Assembly (NCBI GenBank): GCA_019055375.1
Contig: JAHQIW010002162.1
Location: 1-64,000 of the forward strand
Source: Parelaphostrongylus tenuis
Taxonomy: Eukaryota > Nematoda > Chromadorea > Rhabditida > Metastrongylidae
Length of the DNA: 64,000 nucleotides
Direction: 5' to 3'
Position numbers and translations under genes: made by a program. Below, one piece after another: positions 13,801 through 24,541 of this stretch; positions within the stretch are counted from its first letter, which is position 1; every line of letters begins with the position of its first letter. Below the pieces are notes generated by a model. It saw only the letters and a program-made list of their open reading frames with translations. It was not told where the DNA came from and made no database searches.

Positions 13801-16800
13801 CATTCCTTTCCAAACAAAGCAATCAAACAATTTTTGTTCGTTATCCTAGCGGCACTGCCTAGTGATGTTGGTCTGCTTTCAGGACCAAGGCACAATGGAT
13901 TTTGGAATCTGTCTGCGAGTTTAATTATAATTACAGTAGGTGGCCAGTAGCTGAAAATAAATACTCATTTTGTGGGCGCCGTCCTGAGGATGCTCCACTT
14001 TGATGTTCTCCTAGTTCAACTGTCTAAAAATCTTTATACTACCTAACCACAATGTGCACACCTCATTTGGGATTAATGTGTAGTATTGTTTCATTACTAC
14101 TTTCGCATTTTAATACTTTTGTTGATCAATCACTATTTATTCAACTCCCTGTGGTAGCGTGACACATACATGTATCACGATTCGTTAAGTCGCGCGCTGT
14201 GTTCCAAAAATTTCCATGACGCACTTATCAGTGGAAATGTGTGAAGTTATGTGGTAGGATTAAGGTTTAAGGACGTTTTTACTACTAAATAATAGAATAT
14301 TACAGAGAAAACTTCTCAAAATGGTTTAATTTAGCAAATAGAACGGCTGCCTCTTGCAGAATGTCTTATGTTTAAACAAGGTAACCACATCCTTCCAAAA
14401 ACGAGCATACTTCCATTTGTTTTTTCCGTCTATGATTATGTGGTCATTCGATAGCTTGAGGAGGACCGATTTTGATACTAAGCTTAACTTATAAAGACAA
14501 CCTCCGTAAAACGTTTTACTAACAAAAAAATGTTTTGCTTTCAGAGTGCGTTGTTTCAGCTTCATAGCGGATTTTTGATATTACATAGCAGAGTAAGATT
14601 TTGATTCCAATCAAACTTTGTACCTATGAAAAATAAGTCACCACCGGTGAGATTTATGAAAACGTATTTTTAATGATCAAAACGTTCAGTTTTACGGAAT
14701 ATTCTTCCTATCTTTTCAAATTGTGTTGAATGCAAACGCACCGTGCGCAATGTACTCCTGTTTACTTGACATCACATAGAGCAGCTATGATGTGTTACGA
14801 AAATGATCGTAGATCCTACAGGTTTATACAGAAGATATTAATTGCAGGTAATACAGGCAATGCTACTTACTGCTGCAAAATATCCATCGTTTCGCCAATA
14901 CTATAAGCGTTGCCGTTTTTGATTGACGAGAGAGTTCCTGTATATGGAAACATGTCCTAAATATACTCAGCATCTCATAGTTATGCCAACACATGAGATT
15001 TGAAGCCTATGGGAAAAATTAAATAGATAAATTCAACGCTCCATTGCTAAAACGACTAGAGTTTTTGTTGCGGTAAAGCAAATACTATCGCACTACTACA
15101 TCCTCATGCTGACTATGAACACTTTTTTCACGTGCACCTAGAAATTCCGCTAATCAGCTAGTGTTAGACCGTTCGAAATATTTCAACGACTTTCAAGAGT
15201 GCAGCATCGGAAAAAAAATTTCCGGCTGGTTGATAAAAACTCAATCATCTACACTGTCCTTTCCGGTGCATTACCAAAAACTCTTTCGTGTCAGGAGTCT
15301 AGATCAGACTGCTCATGAGATTTATTAGAATCTTTCCAACAGGTCAATTTATAGCTCGTTGCGGACTGAGAAGCAATGATGTGATGCAAGGTCCTATAAG
15401 ACTCCGCTAGATGAAGAGGGAATCGCGGTCTTCGATGCATAACATTTAAATCTATTCAGCTCAGAAAATACAGCCAAGGAGAATAGTAGTCAGCATCTCT
15501 CTTCACGGATAGCGGAACTATTAGACACACTTATTGACTTGATAAATTCTTCTGTTAGAGGCATAGTGGAAAATCGGTGACCAATGGAGTATCAGAATTT
15601 TTCAACAGTCACAATTAGCCACAAATGTAAATGATCATTGTGATCTATGTAGACTGTAGAGTGCATTTGAGAATTGAACAACGGGTCAGGTCCAGCAATC
15701 TTAGTGCACGAAATAGACTAATGTATGAGTTTATGGCCGCTATTAAGAGAATGTTTTGCTACTATTTTGATATCACTTGAGTGTTATCTTATGATATAAT
15801 CGTTTTTCATGCTCCATTTTCAATGACCCTTTAGGCGAATTTTCTTGGTTGAACGCAATTAACGATTTCTTCTAAAAATATAATCAAACAGGCTGTTTAC
15901 CTCCCATTCAATGAGAGCACCATCTGCTCCTAACTCGCTGACCAACGTGAGTAATTGTTTGAAATAATTTGGTCGAGGTGGTGCTCCTAAAATTCTACTC
16001 TACTGCAGGTACAAAAATATCCACAAGTACAGTGAAGATGGTTGGAAAGATGAAAATTACTAAAAGACTAGTAAAACGCAGACTTTAGTACTTTTCCTCC
16101 AGTCGCACACATTTTCAACTCTTCGAAAGGAAACGCCTTTCCTGATCTGCTAGAGGTTTTCAAAAGTAATTTGATAGCTTAAATCTCGAATATTGCAAAG
16201 GTAAACTATGTCTCTGAAAAGGCCTTCTTAGTGCATCGTAATAGTCAAAATAAAATTGTACCTCACGCTCGAGATTTTTTTTCTGCTGAGCAGATGCTGA
16301 GCAGAGCTTTTCCCTCAGACCTTCAGCATAGGCTCGATACCCTGAATCTCGACAATTTTCGGATTTACTTGATTCTCGGAAAAAAACCTTTTCATTGCGC
16401 TATAGCAGCCAAAAGAAGATTGTGTTCGCATTTGACGCACATTTCTCGTCATTAGAGTGTGTGAGTGGCTATAATATCGATCATGCGATTGATTGATCGC
16501 ACAACTCGATTCACATGTGGTTGTGATTTTTGTTATTGATTTCAGGATTCTTCTAAGTTCTGAGAAAAATCCAAGCTAATCAAAACTTCGCCTTTAAGAT
16601 GTCCTCTCCGTGTTAATATTATTTTCGCGGAGGCTTTTACTGCTTGGGCTTAGACTTTGGGTTGAGTTTAGCAGCGAGTTATTTGGCATTATAAAACAAA
16701 AATGAAATTCTTCACCTTGTAGTATGGTGGGACAATGTTCTTTCTGCAACTACATCATGAAAGACCTTGGAATCTATACGAAAAGGAGAAAAAAAATTCC

Positions 16801-17462
16801 AAAACTAAGATCAGAAATACATGCGAAAACACAGCAAATTCAAAATAATCTTTTATCTTTACTGCTACAACGCATCAGAAAAGCTTCTGCAGAAGCAAAG
16901 TATACCATTTAGATGCTCGAGATTAAAGCTATAGAACGGTTACGTAAGCTAAAAAAGCGTGAACGCGTCTTTCACAAAGACTTAACATTAATTCCAGATG
17001 TCTTTCAAAATCATTGACTTTGGGCTGTCGAATACTTGAAAGATGCAATAAACCACAAAATGTCCACAAAACCACTACCCGATCAATAGAATACTTTTCC
17101 TAAATATTTACCTCAGAATTGTACAATAGAAGAAAACGGAAATATAGGAAAATAAAAAAAAATATAAAAAAGAAACAAATATTGAAATCTTCCCGCATAC
17201 TCTGCACTAACCTTTGAGATCGAAATGAATGAAAATTTCTCGACGATTCCTCTGGCATTCTATCTAAAAAGAAACGTTACATTTTGTTATGATAATCGAT
17301 TTCGAAGTTTGTAGCCTGATCTATGAATCTTGTAACGACTATTATTTGCAGTGCAGTTTCTTTTCATATGAGATGATGCATACTCACATTAAGTAAAGTA
17401 GTGAAGATGATGACAAGTAACCGAACAGAGTTGGCCATTGTTTTACTAACATTTGCTGTCAT
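1823..17462 (-). CDS. HEXD: Hexosaminidase D-like GH20 glycosidase, 16 exons, one frameshift
   Basis: Predicted to remove terminal N-acetylhexosamine from glycans. Exons (high to low): 17388-17462, 17212-17263, 15901-15986, 14871-14956, 13561-13675, 13418-13474, 11576-11641, 9434-9559, 9079-9193, 7529-7601, 7404-7467, 4454-4525, 4184-4278, 3292-3370, 1998-2123, 1823-1928. Every junction has GT/AG and matching phase, giving about 463 residues. Recognisable blocks in order: IHFDLKGAPPRPNYF, GADGALIEWEDMFPYTG, SVIPLVQTVGHLEW, YIHIGADEAFQIGEC with the catalytic Asp175-Glu176 pair, LVIPVVWKYS, WGGGAFKGADGPNRYW, FLTGWQRYDHFASLCELMP. Residues 9-24 are hydrophobic (signal peptide or anchor), so a secretory location is likely; vertebrate HEXD lacks this. 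The start is chosen because a TTTTCAG acceptor lies 6 bases upstream. Exon 9 has one extra base near 9176-9180, between VLMWF and EVRYTD, which would break the protein if real. Family assignment is firm; catalytic status is not tested. Confidence 0.9.
2550..3291. other. HEXD intron 14 (part), no feature recognised
   Basis: The space between exon 14 (3292-3370) and exon 15 (1998-2123) is intron sequence. Open frames at 2214-2537 and 2877-3065 have no family resemblance and lie inside the intron, so I do not call them genes. Confidence 0.5.
3724..3855 (+). repeat. tRNA-like SINE, family B (partial)
   Basis: The stretch starts GGAGCCCTGATGGCGCAGG and continues ATTAGCACGCGCCTC, a polymerase III box A-like start, followed by the ACTCACATCCGCGGTTAAAGT and TTTTGCATACC segment shared with other family B copies (for example 32488-32600 and 52795-52890). 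It lies in HEXD intron 13. Confidence 0.6.
4645..5615 (+). mobile_element. RTE-type retrotransposon fragment with internal deletions
   Basis: Forward-strand copy of the C-terminal two thirds of the RTE reverse transcriptase. It starts within the KKAFDS block (RT active-site region A), loses the FADD catalytic region through a deletion near 4880-4990, and resumes at ELAPELIRRKRATWGTFK, RLRAHLFDSTIIPALTYAAETW and the C-terminal WAGHVMRFNDNRWTRAV region. Frameshifts and stops are frequent. It ends with the CGACAGGTGATAG tail seen in the other copies. It sits in HEXD intron 11. Confidence 0.88.
6100..6227. repeat. AT-rich microsatellite (ATAAATAT/TATA)
   Basis: Runs of ATAAATAT, ATATATAA and TATATATA without other content. 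It directly precedes the RTE tail at 6228. Confidence 0.9.
6228..6462 (+). mobile_element. RTE 3' end fragment
   Basis: This resembles the last about 75 codons of the RTE ORF: PRDIKRS, WSDFFTKA, ERYDAQRIPR, ARDREKWKS and LESLDDQ equivalents can be followed through frame changes, ending in CAACAGGTGATACAGGTGATA. It is a 5'-truncated insertion, as is usual for RTE elements. Confidence 0.82.
6510..7025 (+). pseudogene. mariner transposase C-terminal remnant
   Basis: The forward strand keeps the C-terminal half of a mariner transposase across several frames: HFELVPNDRDISVELYCELQ, then QTSHRKDD, LERVEVLPHP, a damaged version of the mariner SPDAAPSDYGLFRSM block with frame shifts, and KEWYIEQIRKLADCWQKIV before NDG. 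Frame changes and the missing N-terminal half show it is inactive. It lies in HEXD intron 11, just after an RTE tail. Confidence 0.85.
7999..8450 (-). pseudogene. Internally deleted mariner transposase
   Basis: Reading the reverse strand, 8447-8091 carries the mariner DNA-binding half (GEGTTTKSVAGGWHQFF, then EIADLNDKPPS and LNNGDLSAAL), and immediately below it 8090-7999 carries the extreme C-terminus (SKEWYFDQIRNLADRWQKAL, then EDDGLYFEE and a stop). The whole catalytic domain between them is missing, roughly 200 codons by comparison with the usual transposase of about 345 residues. This is the classic structure of an internal-deletion, non-autonomous mariner. It lies in HEXD intron 9. Confidence 0.8.
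8655..8932. repeat. Foldback repeat, family F2
   Basis: The left arm contains TTTCGTTTCGAGTGTTTTC, TTTTGAGCCACGCATG and GACTTATAGAACCCGATAC. The right arm contains AACACGTGTAGCGGACTC, TATAAGTCAGCC and CACATGAGTTGCTCAAAAA, an imperfect inverted copy. Related units are at 19390-19875, 30430-30780 and 54350-54735. Inferred to be a MITE or foldback element in HEXD intron 9. Confidence 0.7.
9750..10420. repeat. Three partial arms of foldback family F1
   Basis: The motif TTTCNNGAGGTCTGTTATGGCAC(TT), a short gap, then CACGTGTTTCGGCCTTTCAG, appears three times (about 9755-9850, 10085-10200, 10350-10415), twice followed by the CCTCATCAGTAGCACAGTGC stretch. The intact family member is at 28154-28690. 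All lie in HEXD intron 7. Confidence 0.7.
12545..13075. repeat. Repeat family F5 copy
   Basis: Segments GGACAATTTTGCCCTGCGAG, TCTTTCTGCTACAGC, AAAAAGGCCTTTTCGAAAA and CTCCTGCGAAAGCGATCG recur, with variation and in both orientations, at 33890-34440, 42190-42660, 52490-52760, 55600-56435 and 63255-63870. Its position in HEXD intron 6 and lack of coding potential suggest a non-autonomous element. Confidence 0.6.
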
Positions 17463-17477
17463 GCAGTGCTGAAAATA
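17463..17477 (-). promoter_or_regulatory. Probable spliced-leader trans-splice acceptor for HEXD
   Basis: On the reverse strand ATATTTTCAG ends 6 bases before the ATG at 17462. A strong nematode 3' splice site this close to a start codon, with no good upstream exon in frame, is the normal signature of SL trans-splicing. It supports the chosen start. Confidence 0.65.
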
Positions 17478-19389
17478 TATCAAGCATTCTCCTCATTCTA
17501 AGCATACACTTTTTGCAATATATCTCTTCGATCTCACAATGATTTACTGCACCATCACAACGGGATTTTCGAGCAGTTGTCGGAGTTCAAACATATTAAC
17601 TAGAGGTCTAACTACGATTGAGGCTATGATACACAAAAGCCTAGGATACTACACAATTTCCTTGTTAGGACGAGCAAAACTAAAATGCGACGTATTCCAT
17701 GATCTATTCACTGTGATAATCGACCGGTACGAAGGAAATTTTCTTTGTGCCTGCTATTCTAAGAGGTATTCTCAATCTTTTTTACTAGTTGTTCTTATAA
17801 GACCACATAAATACTGAAATATGAGCAAACTTGGATGATGGTGTTTTTTTCGTGGACTCGGACCTCCACTATGTTTTTTCCGGGGCAGTGCCCATTCGGA
17901 CGACACTTTTGAGTCATAACCTAATAACACTATGTTCAAAGTTCCACTCGCATGTCAGCATTCCTGAGGCTATACTTCATATCGCACCCCGTTGCTAAAA
18001 ACGTGTACCGGAAGTAAATAAAAAATCAAATTTGTTACTATACACAGACTTCTCTTAATAAGCCGAACACAAGATTGTTACATTATGGTATATTCGAACA
18101 GCTGACATTTTGGCGGTTTCGCCTTCTTGTGGGCTGGAAAGATCAGGTTGCACGCAACCTAACCGTCCGAACACTTCCATTACTCAGAAAAAACCCCCAA
18201 GATCAGATTTAAACCACATCAAGTACAGAACAACCTACAATATACTCACCACTTTTTATGAGCCGTCCACTAAGTTGTTCAGGTGGAGACCAACTACGCA
18301 TAGATCGCACGGAACATGTGATTACGAGGCGATTCTCTCTACGGCTTATGTTTGGATTGTTGGTGTCCATCCAGAACACTTCAAAATCTTCGCTCTTAGG
18401 TCATAGGTTTCTGTTCGAGGATGGTGAATACAACCACAAAATCCTTCCGTTATGTGCCTGTGTCATATGCGGGCCTAATGGGTACTTGGTTTAGCTTAAA
18501 ACTTCTCGTTTAGGTGTTGTTGGTTTGCGGGATTTGCTGCAAGATATACACTCAGGATGTAGTCGCACAGCGTGTTTCAACAAGAGACGTTTCAGCAAAA
18601 TCCTCCTTCAGAGCTTGGAAAAATCAAATCGATTAAATCATAGTCAGTAAACACCTTTATATTCGAAGGAAAATCACGAGATCTAGCTCATAATGGACTA
18701 CAAACAAAGTTTTACCACACCCTCACCGAAATCTGTGGGTCTTTTACAATTACCTAATATACTTCGTGAGACCACGCGTGATAACAAGACACTCCTTCTT
18801 GTGGTTCATCCAAGGATTCGAATTTATCTAATATGCTACGCGAGTCTCACCCACGGAAGTTTTATATTCCTGTGCGTGGGTGGAAAGTTTTACTTTGAAG
18901 TGTCCTCCATTACGTCATTGGTTCTATGTGCATCCAGAGGGGTATATGATTTATCTGCAGATCTCTCTACTAGATATCTCACAAAATAATCTTTAATCCA
19001 CCTGTTTCGCCGATGCATTTTCGACAGCATGCTTTACGAAAGGCTAAGTCGGCCGTAATGAACTCATGCAATTATCAGTTTTCTCCTTGGGGCATGCCAT
19101 GCAGTTTTGTGGCTACTCAACTTTATAAGAAAAAAAAATCTGCAATTTGAATTAGTTTGAAAAATCCGAAACTGAGTTGACCACTTTTGATTGATTATCA
19201 AATTAAATAAAAAAAGCCTCACTGGAAAAGGAACTTGCAATCTTATAAGAGGCAGATAGTCGTCAAACTAAACCCCTTGATTCCCTAGTGTCACATCGTG
19301 TGCTTCTGTCCACGACATCGCGCGCCAGTGCGGCGATAATCATGTAATACCGCGAGCTGCAAGGAAATCATAAGAATTTATACTTTTAT

Positions 19390-19875
19390 TTCGTATGCTT
19401 CATTAAGACCACGCTCAGATTTTAATCGATCCTTTCATTATTATTTGACAAGAAATAAAATTATCGAAAGACGACGGGTTCTGCCCGACTGACGAGTTTG
19501 TAAGGACGAAACACGTGTATCGGGCTGTACAAGTGCTCTTACCAGACCACATGACAAGCTGGCTCAATTAATATTGAAAGGATCCATTAAAATTTGAACG
19601 TGGTCTTAATAAAGCACTCGAAATAAAGGTATAATATGATAAAAATACCAGCCAAAGAGCAATCGAGTGCGCAAAACACTCTGTGTTAGGTGCAAATTTC
19701 ACTTGACATAGAGTGTAAAACGTTCGTTATCGATGACTCTCTGTAAGGGAGTGTAGCTCCCGAAAGAACTGACTTCAAAAACATCGAAAGACCACGAGTT
19801 CTGCCCGACTGACGAGTCTGTAAGGACGAAACACGTGTATCGGGCTGTACAAGAGCCCTTACCAGACCGTAAGAA
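19390..19875. repeat. Two foldback family F2 units
   Basis: The segment CTGCCCGACTGACGAG, GTAAGGACGAAACACGTG and TATCGGGCTGTACAAG occurs twice (19487-19560 and 19798-19872). The first is flanked by inverted AATTTGAACGTGGTCTTAAT and ATTAAGACCACGCTCAGATT, which mark the ends of one element. Confidence 0.72.
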
Positions 19876-20324
19876 TTTATTTGGCAAAATGAGGTTGGGA
19901 TACACTATCATCACTGGGTAATAGAATACTTTCTATGAGGGCTTTTTTAGCATAAAGAACGCCCATGGGTCGAAAATTCTCCTAATCGAACGCGTAAACA
20001 ATATCGTCGCAGACAGTAACGTAATTCCGACTGTTATATAACAAGAGTTTTTCTTTATTGGTCTATGCTTTTGTAATGATGCGATGGTTTGAGAGTTGCC
20101 ATTCTGATGCTATGCTTGGTCTGCGAGAGTACCTTCATACTACGCTTTTGTAACAAAAATTTTAAGAAACTTTTTTTGCTTTCGGACTATTTTGTTTCAA
20201 GTTCACATAAGTTTTTGGAATTTTGTAGTGAAATTTTGGTTTTAGGTGAACTTTGCAGTACATAGGTTTTATAGCTTTTCATAATACAGTTTTATTTTCA
20301 ATGGAAATAGAAGTATGATTCATT

Positions 20325-20600
20325 TTGAAAGCCGCAAGCTCGACTGCCGGTCACCACAAAGTCAGGTAATACTATCATCCTACTTTGGGTGCTTAGTTTT
20401 TACTCGGCGTCGATTCCTTTAGAGGATTATTTCACCTCAAGGGATCAACGGAACCGAGGGAGGGTGCTACTGATGAGTCCCAATAGGACGAAATAGGCGC
20501 CTATATAGCACTAGACCTATGTCTCAAAATATGTCATATCCTTATCAGATTAAATCATTTTGAGCGGGTCTGTAAAAAAGCAGTCGATAGCGGAAATACT
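20325..20600. repeat. Foldback family F4, left arm truncated
   Basis: Contains GCTACTGATGAGTCCCAATA, GGACGAAATAGGCGCCTATA and GCACTAGACCTAT, matching the right arm of the complete inverted repeat at 38060-38400, preceded by the shared core GCTCGACTGCCGGTCACCAC. The corresponding left arm is missing. Confidence 0.72.
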
Positions 20601-22359
20601 TTTATAAACATAGTTTTGGTAAAAAGAACGTCCAGTTGTTTTCAACAATACCACTTTTCAATACGAATCTATGGAGTGCATTCGCATTGTGTGAAATGTA
20701 CTCATATTGTTTCGAATTTTTTGCCGAATAGGAGCTTTTCCACTTAATTATTGGCAATCATTCGATAGCCTCGAAAGTGCTGATTTTTATACTAAGCTTG
20801 CCTCGTTAAGAGGTTCATATAAAGAAAAAATTAGTAGAGCAAATAAAATTAGTGTGTTTAACTAGTGACAAAGGTTACAGAATAATACCAAGCTTGTTAC
20901 CCATAAGACATCAGAACAAAGCCACTTCTACAACTCTATAAAATTCTTAACTTATAATGTCTACTAATAAAGGAATGTTGCCTCGAATTATAAATAAGAT
21001 CATCATATTGCAATGTGCAGCATCCTTAATAACTAGCAAGTCATTGTTCTGTAATTGTTTTGCCACTTTCCAACCAAAAATAGCCTATTGAAGCCTCTTC
21101 CATTATACCAGTCATTTACTGACGGTTCAGCCTTTTTTAATGGAGATAAAATTCTAAATTTTGTCAAAAATCTATCACATTGCCGTTATGCGTTGTGTTC
21201 GCCGCGCGGTCCCGCCGTTTGGCGCATGAAAAATAATACGGGACAAGAGGCGTTAAAGTTGAACCGAATAACGAGCGTGTAGTACACAGAAACATATCAG
21301 AAAGATTTAGATAAAGAAATCACCATCTCTCACATGAATCATAAATTAAAGCGCGTGATTTTCTCGAAATATTCTGAATAATTTCCATGAAATCAACAAT
21401 GAACCGCCAATAGAAATACGTCGCTATTTTGCGTGATCTCAAATAATATAGCAGAGCTATATTGTGATGTGAGAGGGTGAATTAGCAATCCACGTAAACT
21501 GCGTGCTGCTGTCTCCACGAGGATTAGTCAGTGGAAGACTCGCAAAATTCGGTGAGTGAGAGGAAAGGCTGCTTGGTTTTTCATTGCGATTGAGATCTAG
21601 GTTTTGATATCTTTCCACTAGGATTACGAAGACATTTAACTGAGTGTGTTACAAACAGCTTGATGCTTCCAAGATCTGAAAAAAGCAATTTCTTCCGGAG
21701 CGACAGTTGTTTAAATAAATTGTGTGGACACACCTCGTGCTCGCTTATCAAGAAAAACAGTGAAATATTGATCTGTGCCGACATTAATAGATTGCCGGTC
21801 TTGGGAATTTCTAGTCAAACTTTAACAATTTATTCTAAAAATCTACGTGTTACTATTAATCCATTTCAAATAAAGCGCGGTAAGGTATTAAATTATTTTA
21901 CTCATTCAAATAGGAAAGCGGAATGTTACAATCAAAAGAAATTCTAGAACTCTTACTTACGCGAAGGCTAATCATTAGTCGCTTTGCTCCTAAACGTGAT
22001 GATGTGGATAAGGATACGGTCGGCACTGATCATTCCACAAGTAAGACGAGTGCATTAGACTTCACTATGCATCGTTGGAAGCGGAAATGCCTATTATATT
22101 GCATATATGGTCATTGTAATGACTTATGGTGGTCTAGAGATAGTGCTGCTATCCGTGCACACAGTATGAAGCCAGTTGGCCAAATACAACCGAATGGAAG
22201 CTTAGTGAGCCTGAAACTAGATCGAACCAACACCACCTGTGTGATGTAGGGTAGCTCACCACTGTGATGCACTTGCTTATGATGTGCAACAAAAGAAAAT
22301 AATCATTCAGAATTCATTTTATTTGACCGCCTATTGCGGTGGTTACAATAAATCTAGTA

Positions 22360-22465
22360 ATGTAAAGTGGCGTGCCAAAACGTTTGCGTCAGCTGAGATT
22401 CGAACCCAAATTTCACTCTTTCCGGGAACGCGTGCTAAACCGTTGCACGACCGACGCCCGCTTTA
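22360..22465 (-). repeat. tRNA-like SINE, family B head
   Basis: On the reverse strand it reads GCGGGCGTCGGTCGTGCAAC, then GGTTTAGCACGCGTTCCC and GGGTTCGAATCTCAGC, i.e. box A- and box B-like promoter blocks at tRNA spacing, then the GCAAACGTTTTGGCACGCC segment. It does not fold as a full tRNA with an acceptor stem, so I call it a SINE. Confidence 0.65.
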
Positions 22466-22587
22466 ACAAAGGGAAATAGTTTTCGAAACACTGCATGGTA
22501 TGAAAATTAAGATAAGATACTCATCGAGTTTCAGAATGTATGTTTACTTGCGTTCTAAAATTAGCTCAAAATATAGTGCATACTTAC

Positions 22588-22747
22588 TTTTCTCAGTGAT
22601 ATCATATTTCCAGCTACCATCATGATTACTTTCGTTCAGTGCCGTCTCCCATAGTAAGGCGTCCAACACTTCGCTACATGCAGTATGAGCAACATAAGAG
22701 CCGAGATAAGTTAGTTCAGAGTTGGAAGTGGCTATCATGTTCACACT
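22588..22747 (-). CDS. Possible exon of an unidentified gene
   Basis: On the reverse strand an AG acceptor (GAGTTAG) is followed by 53 open codons containing SELTYLGSYVAHTACSEV and LLWETALNESNHDGSWKYD, closed by a good donor (GTAAGTATGC). The stretch has protein-like composition with NES and two cysteines or histidines, unlike the surrounding AT-rich DNA. I do not recognise the family. It may belong to the CUB-domain gene upstream on the same strand or be an independent gene. Confidence 0.3.
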
Positions 22748-24438
22748 CTAACTCTATACTATTCGATGCCACTATCTCATGAGATCATTACTTAAGACCC
22801 AGTAATAAATTATGATAAAGTTTTCTAAAGAGCAAATGCCTTTAACCTCGGCATTATCAATCAATAACAGTTTCTTCTATTATTTAGCCAGCACTAAGAG
22901 GATAATGAGGAACTTTATTTAGCTAGTAGTTTCAACGTCTCATTGTTCTTCGAAGCCGATGATTCGAGTCGATACATCGCACTCGTTCAACATTGCTGTG
23001 GATTTTCGCCTCCATTGTCGTTGTCGTTTGAGCTGAATCTCCTTGGTGAACACCGCTCGGACGAGGAACTTCACTCATCGATGCTCTTCTCAGAACTTTA
23101 CTCGGCTTTGTCCTAACTGGTACCGACTACCGACTACTGCAGTTTAGATTGATAGCAGAAGACAAATAATTATCAACGGGTGATTAGCAATCTTTTCGTA
23201 CATACTGGACATTGCCGAGTGGTTCATCATTCGAGCGGTGCTCTACCAAAAAAAATTCGACTTGAACGACAACGAAGACGAAGATCCTTATCGAGGACGA
23301 ATATTACTGCATGAAATATTATTAAGATGAAGAAATCTGATTTCTTTGCGAGTGAAGAATAAGTTGGGAACGTCTTGTGAAGATCTCAGTGACTTCCAAA
23401 AGTGAAGAAATGTTGAGTAGTGAACGTGATACAGTCGTTATCTCAATTTTCAACCAACGTGAGTGAGATTGTAGGCCATAAAACTGGCGATACAAGTAAC
23501 GTTTTAGGATCCCTGGATGATACCACCACCGGTAATCAGCTTTATTGTGAGGCAATTTGATAACGAAATGTGTAGCGCTTGATAATGAGTGCTCGCATAT
23601 TGCAACATTGTCTTCACAATAGTGGATTGAACTCTCACTGTGTGATCGAATCATTTTACTGCAATACGAAAGCACAGAAGCGAAAACATCATGACGTGAA
23701 ACGAATGGATGCCACAACTCAGACATAGTCAGCGATAAGGAAATGACTTCTATGAAATGACTTTCTGTAGCGGGATATCCGAGTGATTGGATATTTCCTG
23801 CACTAAAGAAGGTTTAGGACGGAACCGAGAATGGCAAAGAAGGGCGTTCGGCTGAAACTCAAACTTTGGAACATCGTAAAGCGAAAGTGAAAAGATTGAT
23901 GACGAGGAAAAAAACTTTTTAATGCCACAGCGGGAATTCATTACTGGCGGTTAGAACAGCAGTGTTTTCTCTAGAAACGAACTTGTTCCTACTGCTTCGT
24001 AATGATGACATCAACGATGAACTGTCTGCGACGAATTACTGAACTTATAAACAAAATTATTTATGATTTTGTTTATCTCGGCAGGAAAATACACTTATCA
24101 ATCCCGTTTATGTGTCCCTTGTTAAAGTGGTTATAGAAAACATTTGGCGTCCGAAGAAGATTTTGTAATTTGGTGGTACTTTCCCGTTTATTAACACACT
24201 GAAAAATCGAGAAGCGCATGTGGTGCAGTAGTTGGAAGTGCTCTACTTCGCATACAACACAAATAAACATGGTTTCATAAAAATTACTATTTAATTTTTC
24301 CAAAATGTGCGAAATGGTCGTGAATAAAATTAATTTGCAAAATTCCAAAGAAATTCGGTCAGTTATGAACATCGAAAACGTGTTTGTGATCATCATTGCG
24401 TAATAATAGACCGGAAAAAAGGTCTGAATTATACCTAA
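22748..24438. other. Unidentified stretch, weak minus-strand open frames
   Basis: Reverse-strand open frames of 134 residues (23322-23726) and 63 residues (23750-23941) follow one another, and 23000-23120 has slightly higher GC. No motif of a known family or transposon class is visible, and neither frame is bounded by convincing splice sites in phase. I leave this unassigned. Confidence 0.3.
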
Positions 24439-24541
24439 TGAGCTCTCGCAAAGTCAGTCTCCTGATCGTAAAGCAAATAAGTTTCCATTCTATCGATGAG
24501 GTTCTGAATTGAAATACGGCTAGTGCCGCACCATATGTGCT
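24439..24541 (-). CDS. Possible terminal exon of an unidentified gene
   Basis: Behind a GCTTAG acceptor, the reverse strand reads an open frame with HIWCGTSRISIQNLIDRM and YLLYDQETDFARAH, ending in TAG at about 24439. The amphipathic, charged composition looks coding. Family unknown. Joining to exons at 26.9 kb or 29.4 kb is phase-compatible but unproven. Confidence 0.25.

Larger units (their letters stand above)
17478..22587. other. Intergenic region upstream of HEXD, mainly repeats
   Basis: I see no exon I can defend. Contents: two foldback F2 units (19390-19875), a foldback F4 unit (20325-20600), a tRNA-like SINE (22360-22462), and a degraded copy near 21180-21250 of a GC-rich repeat end also seen at 29340-29415. 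Open frames such as 21923-22249 and 17539-17817 resemble no family I know. Confidence 0.45.

Noticed and set aside
23322..23726. 134-residue minus-strand open frame
   Set aside because: The longest unexplained frame, but low-complexity in parts, no domain recognised, no in-phase splice partners. Left as unassigned.
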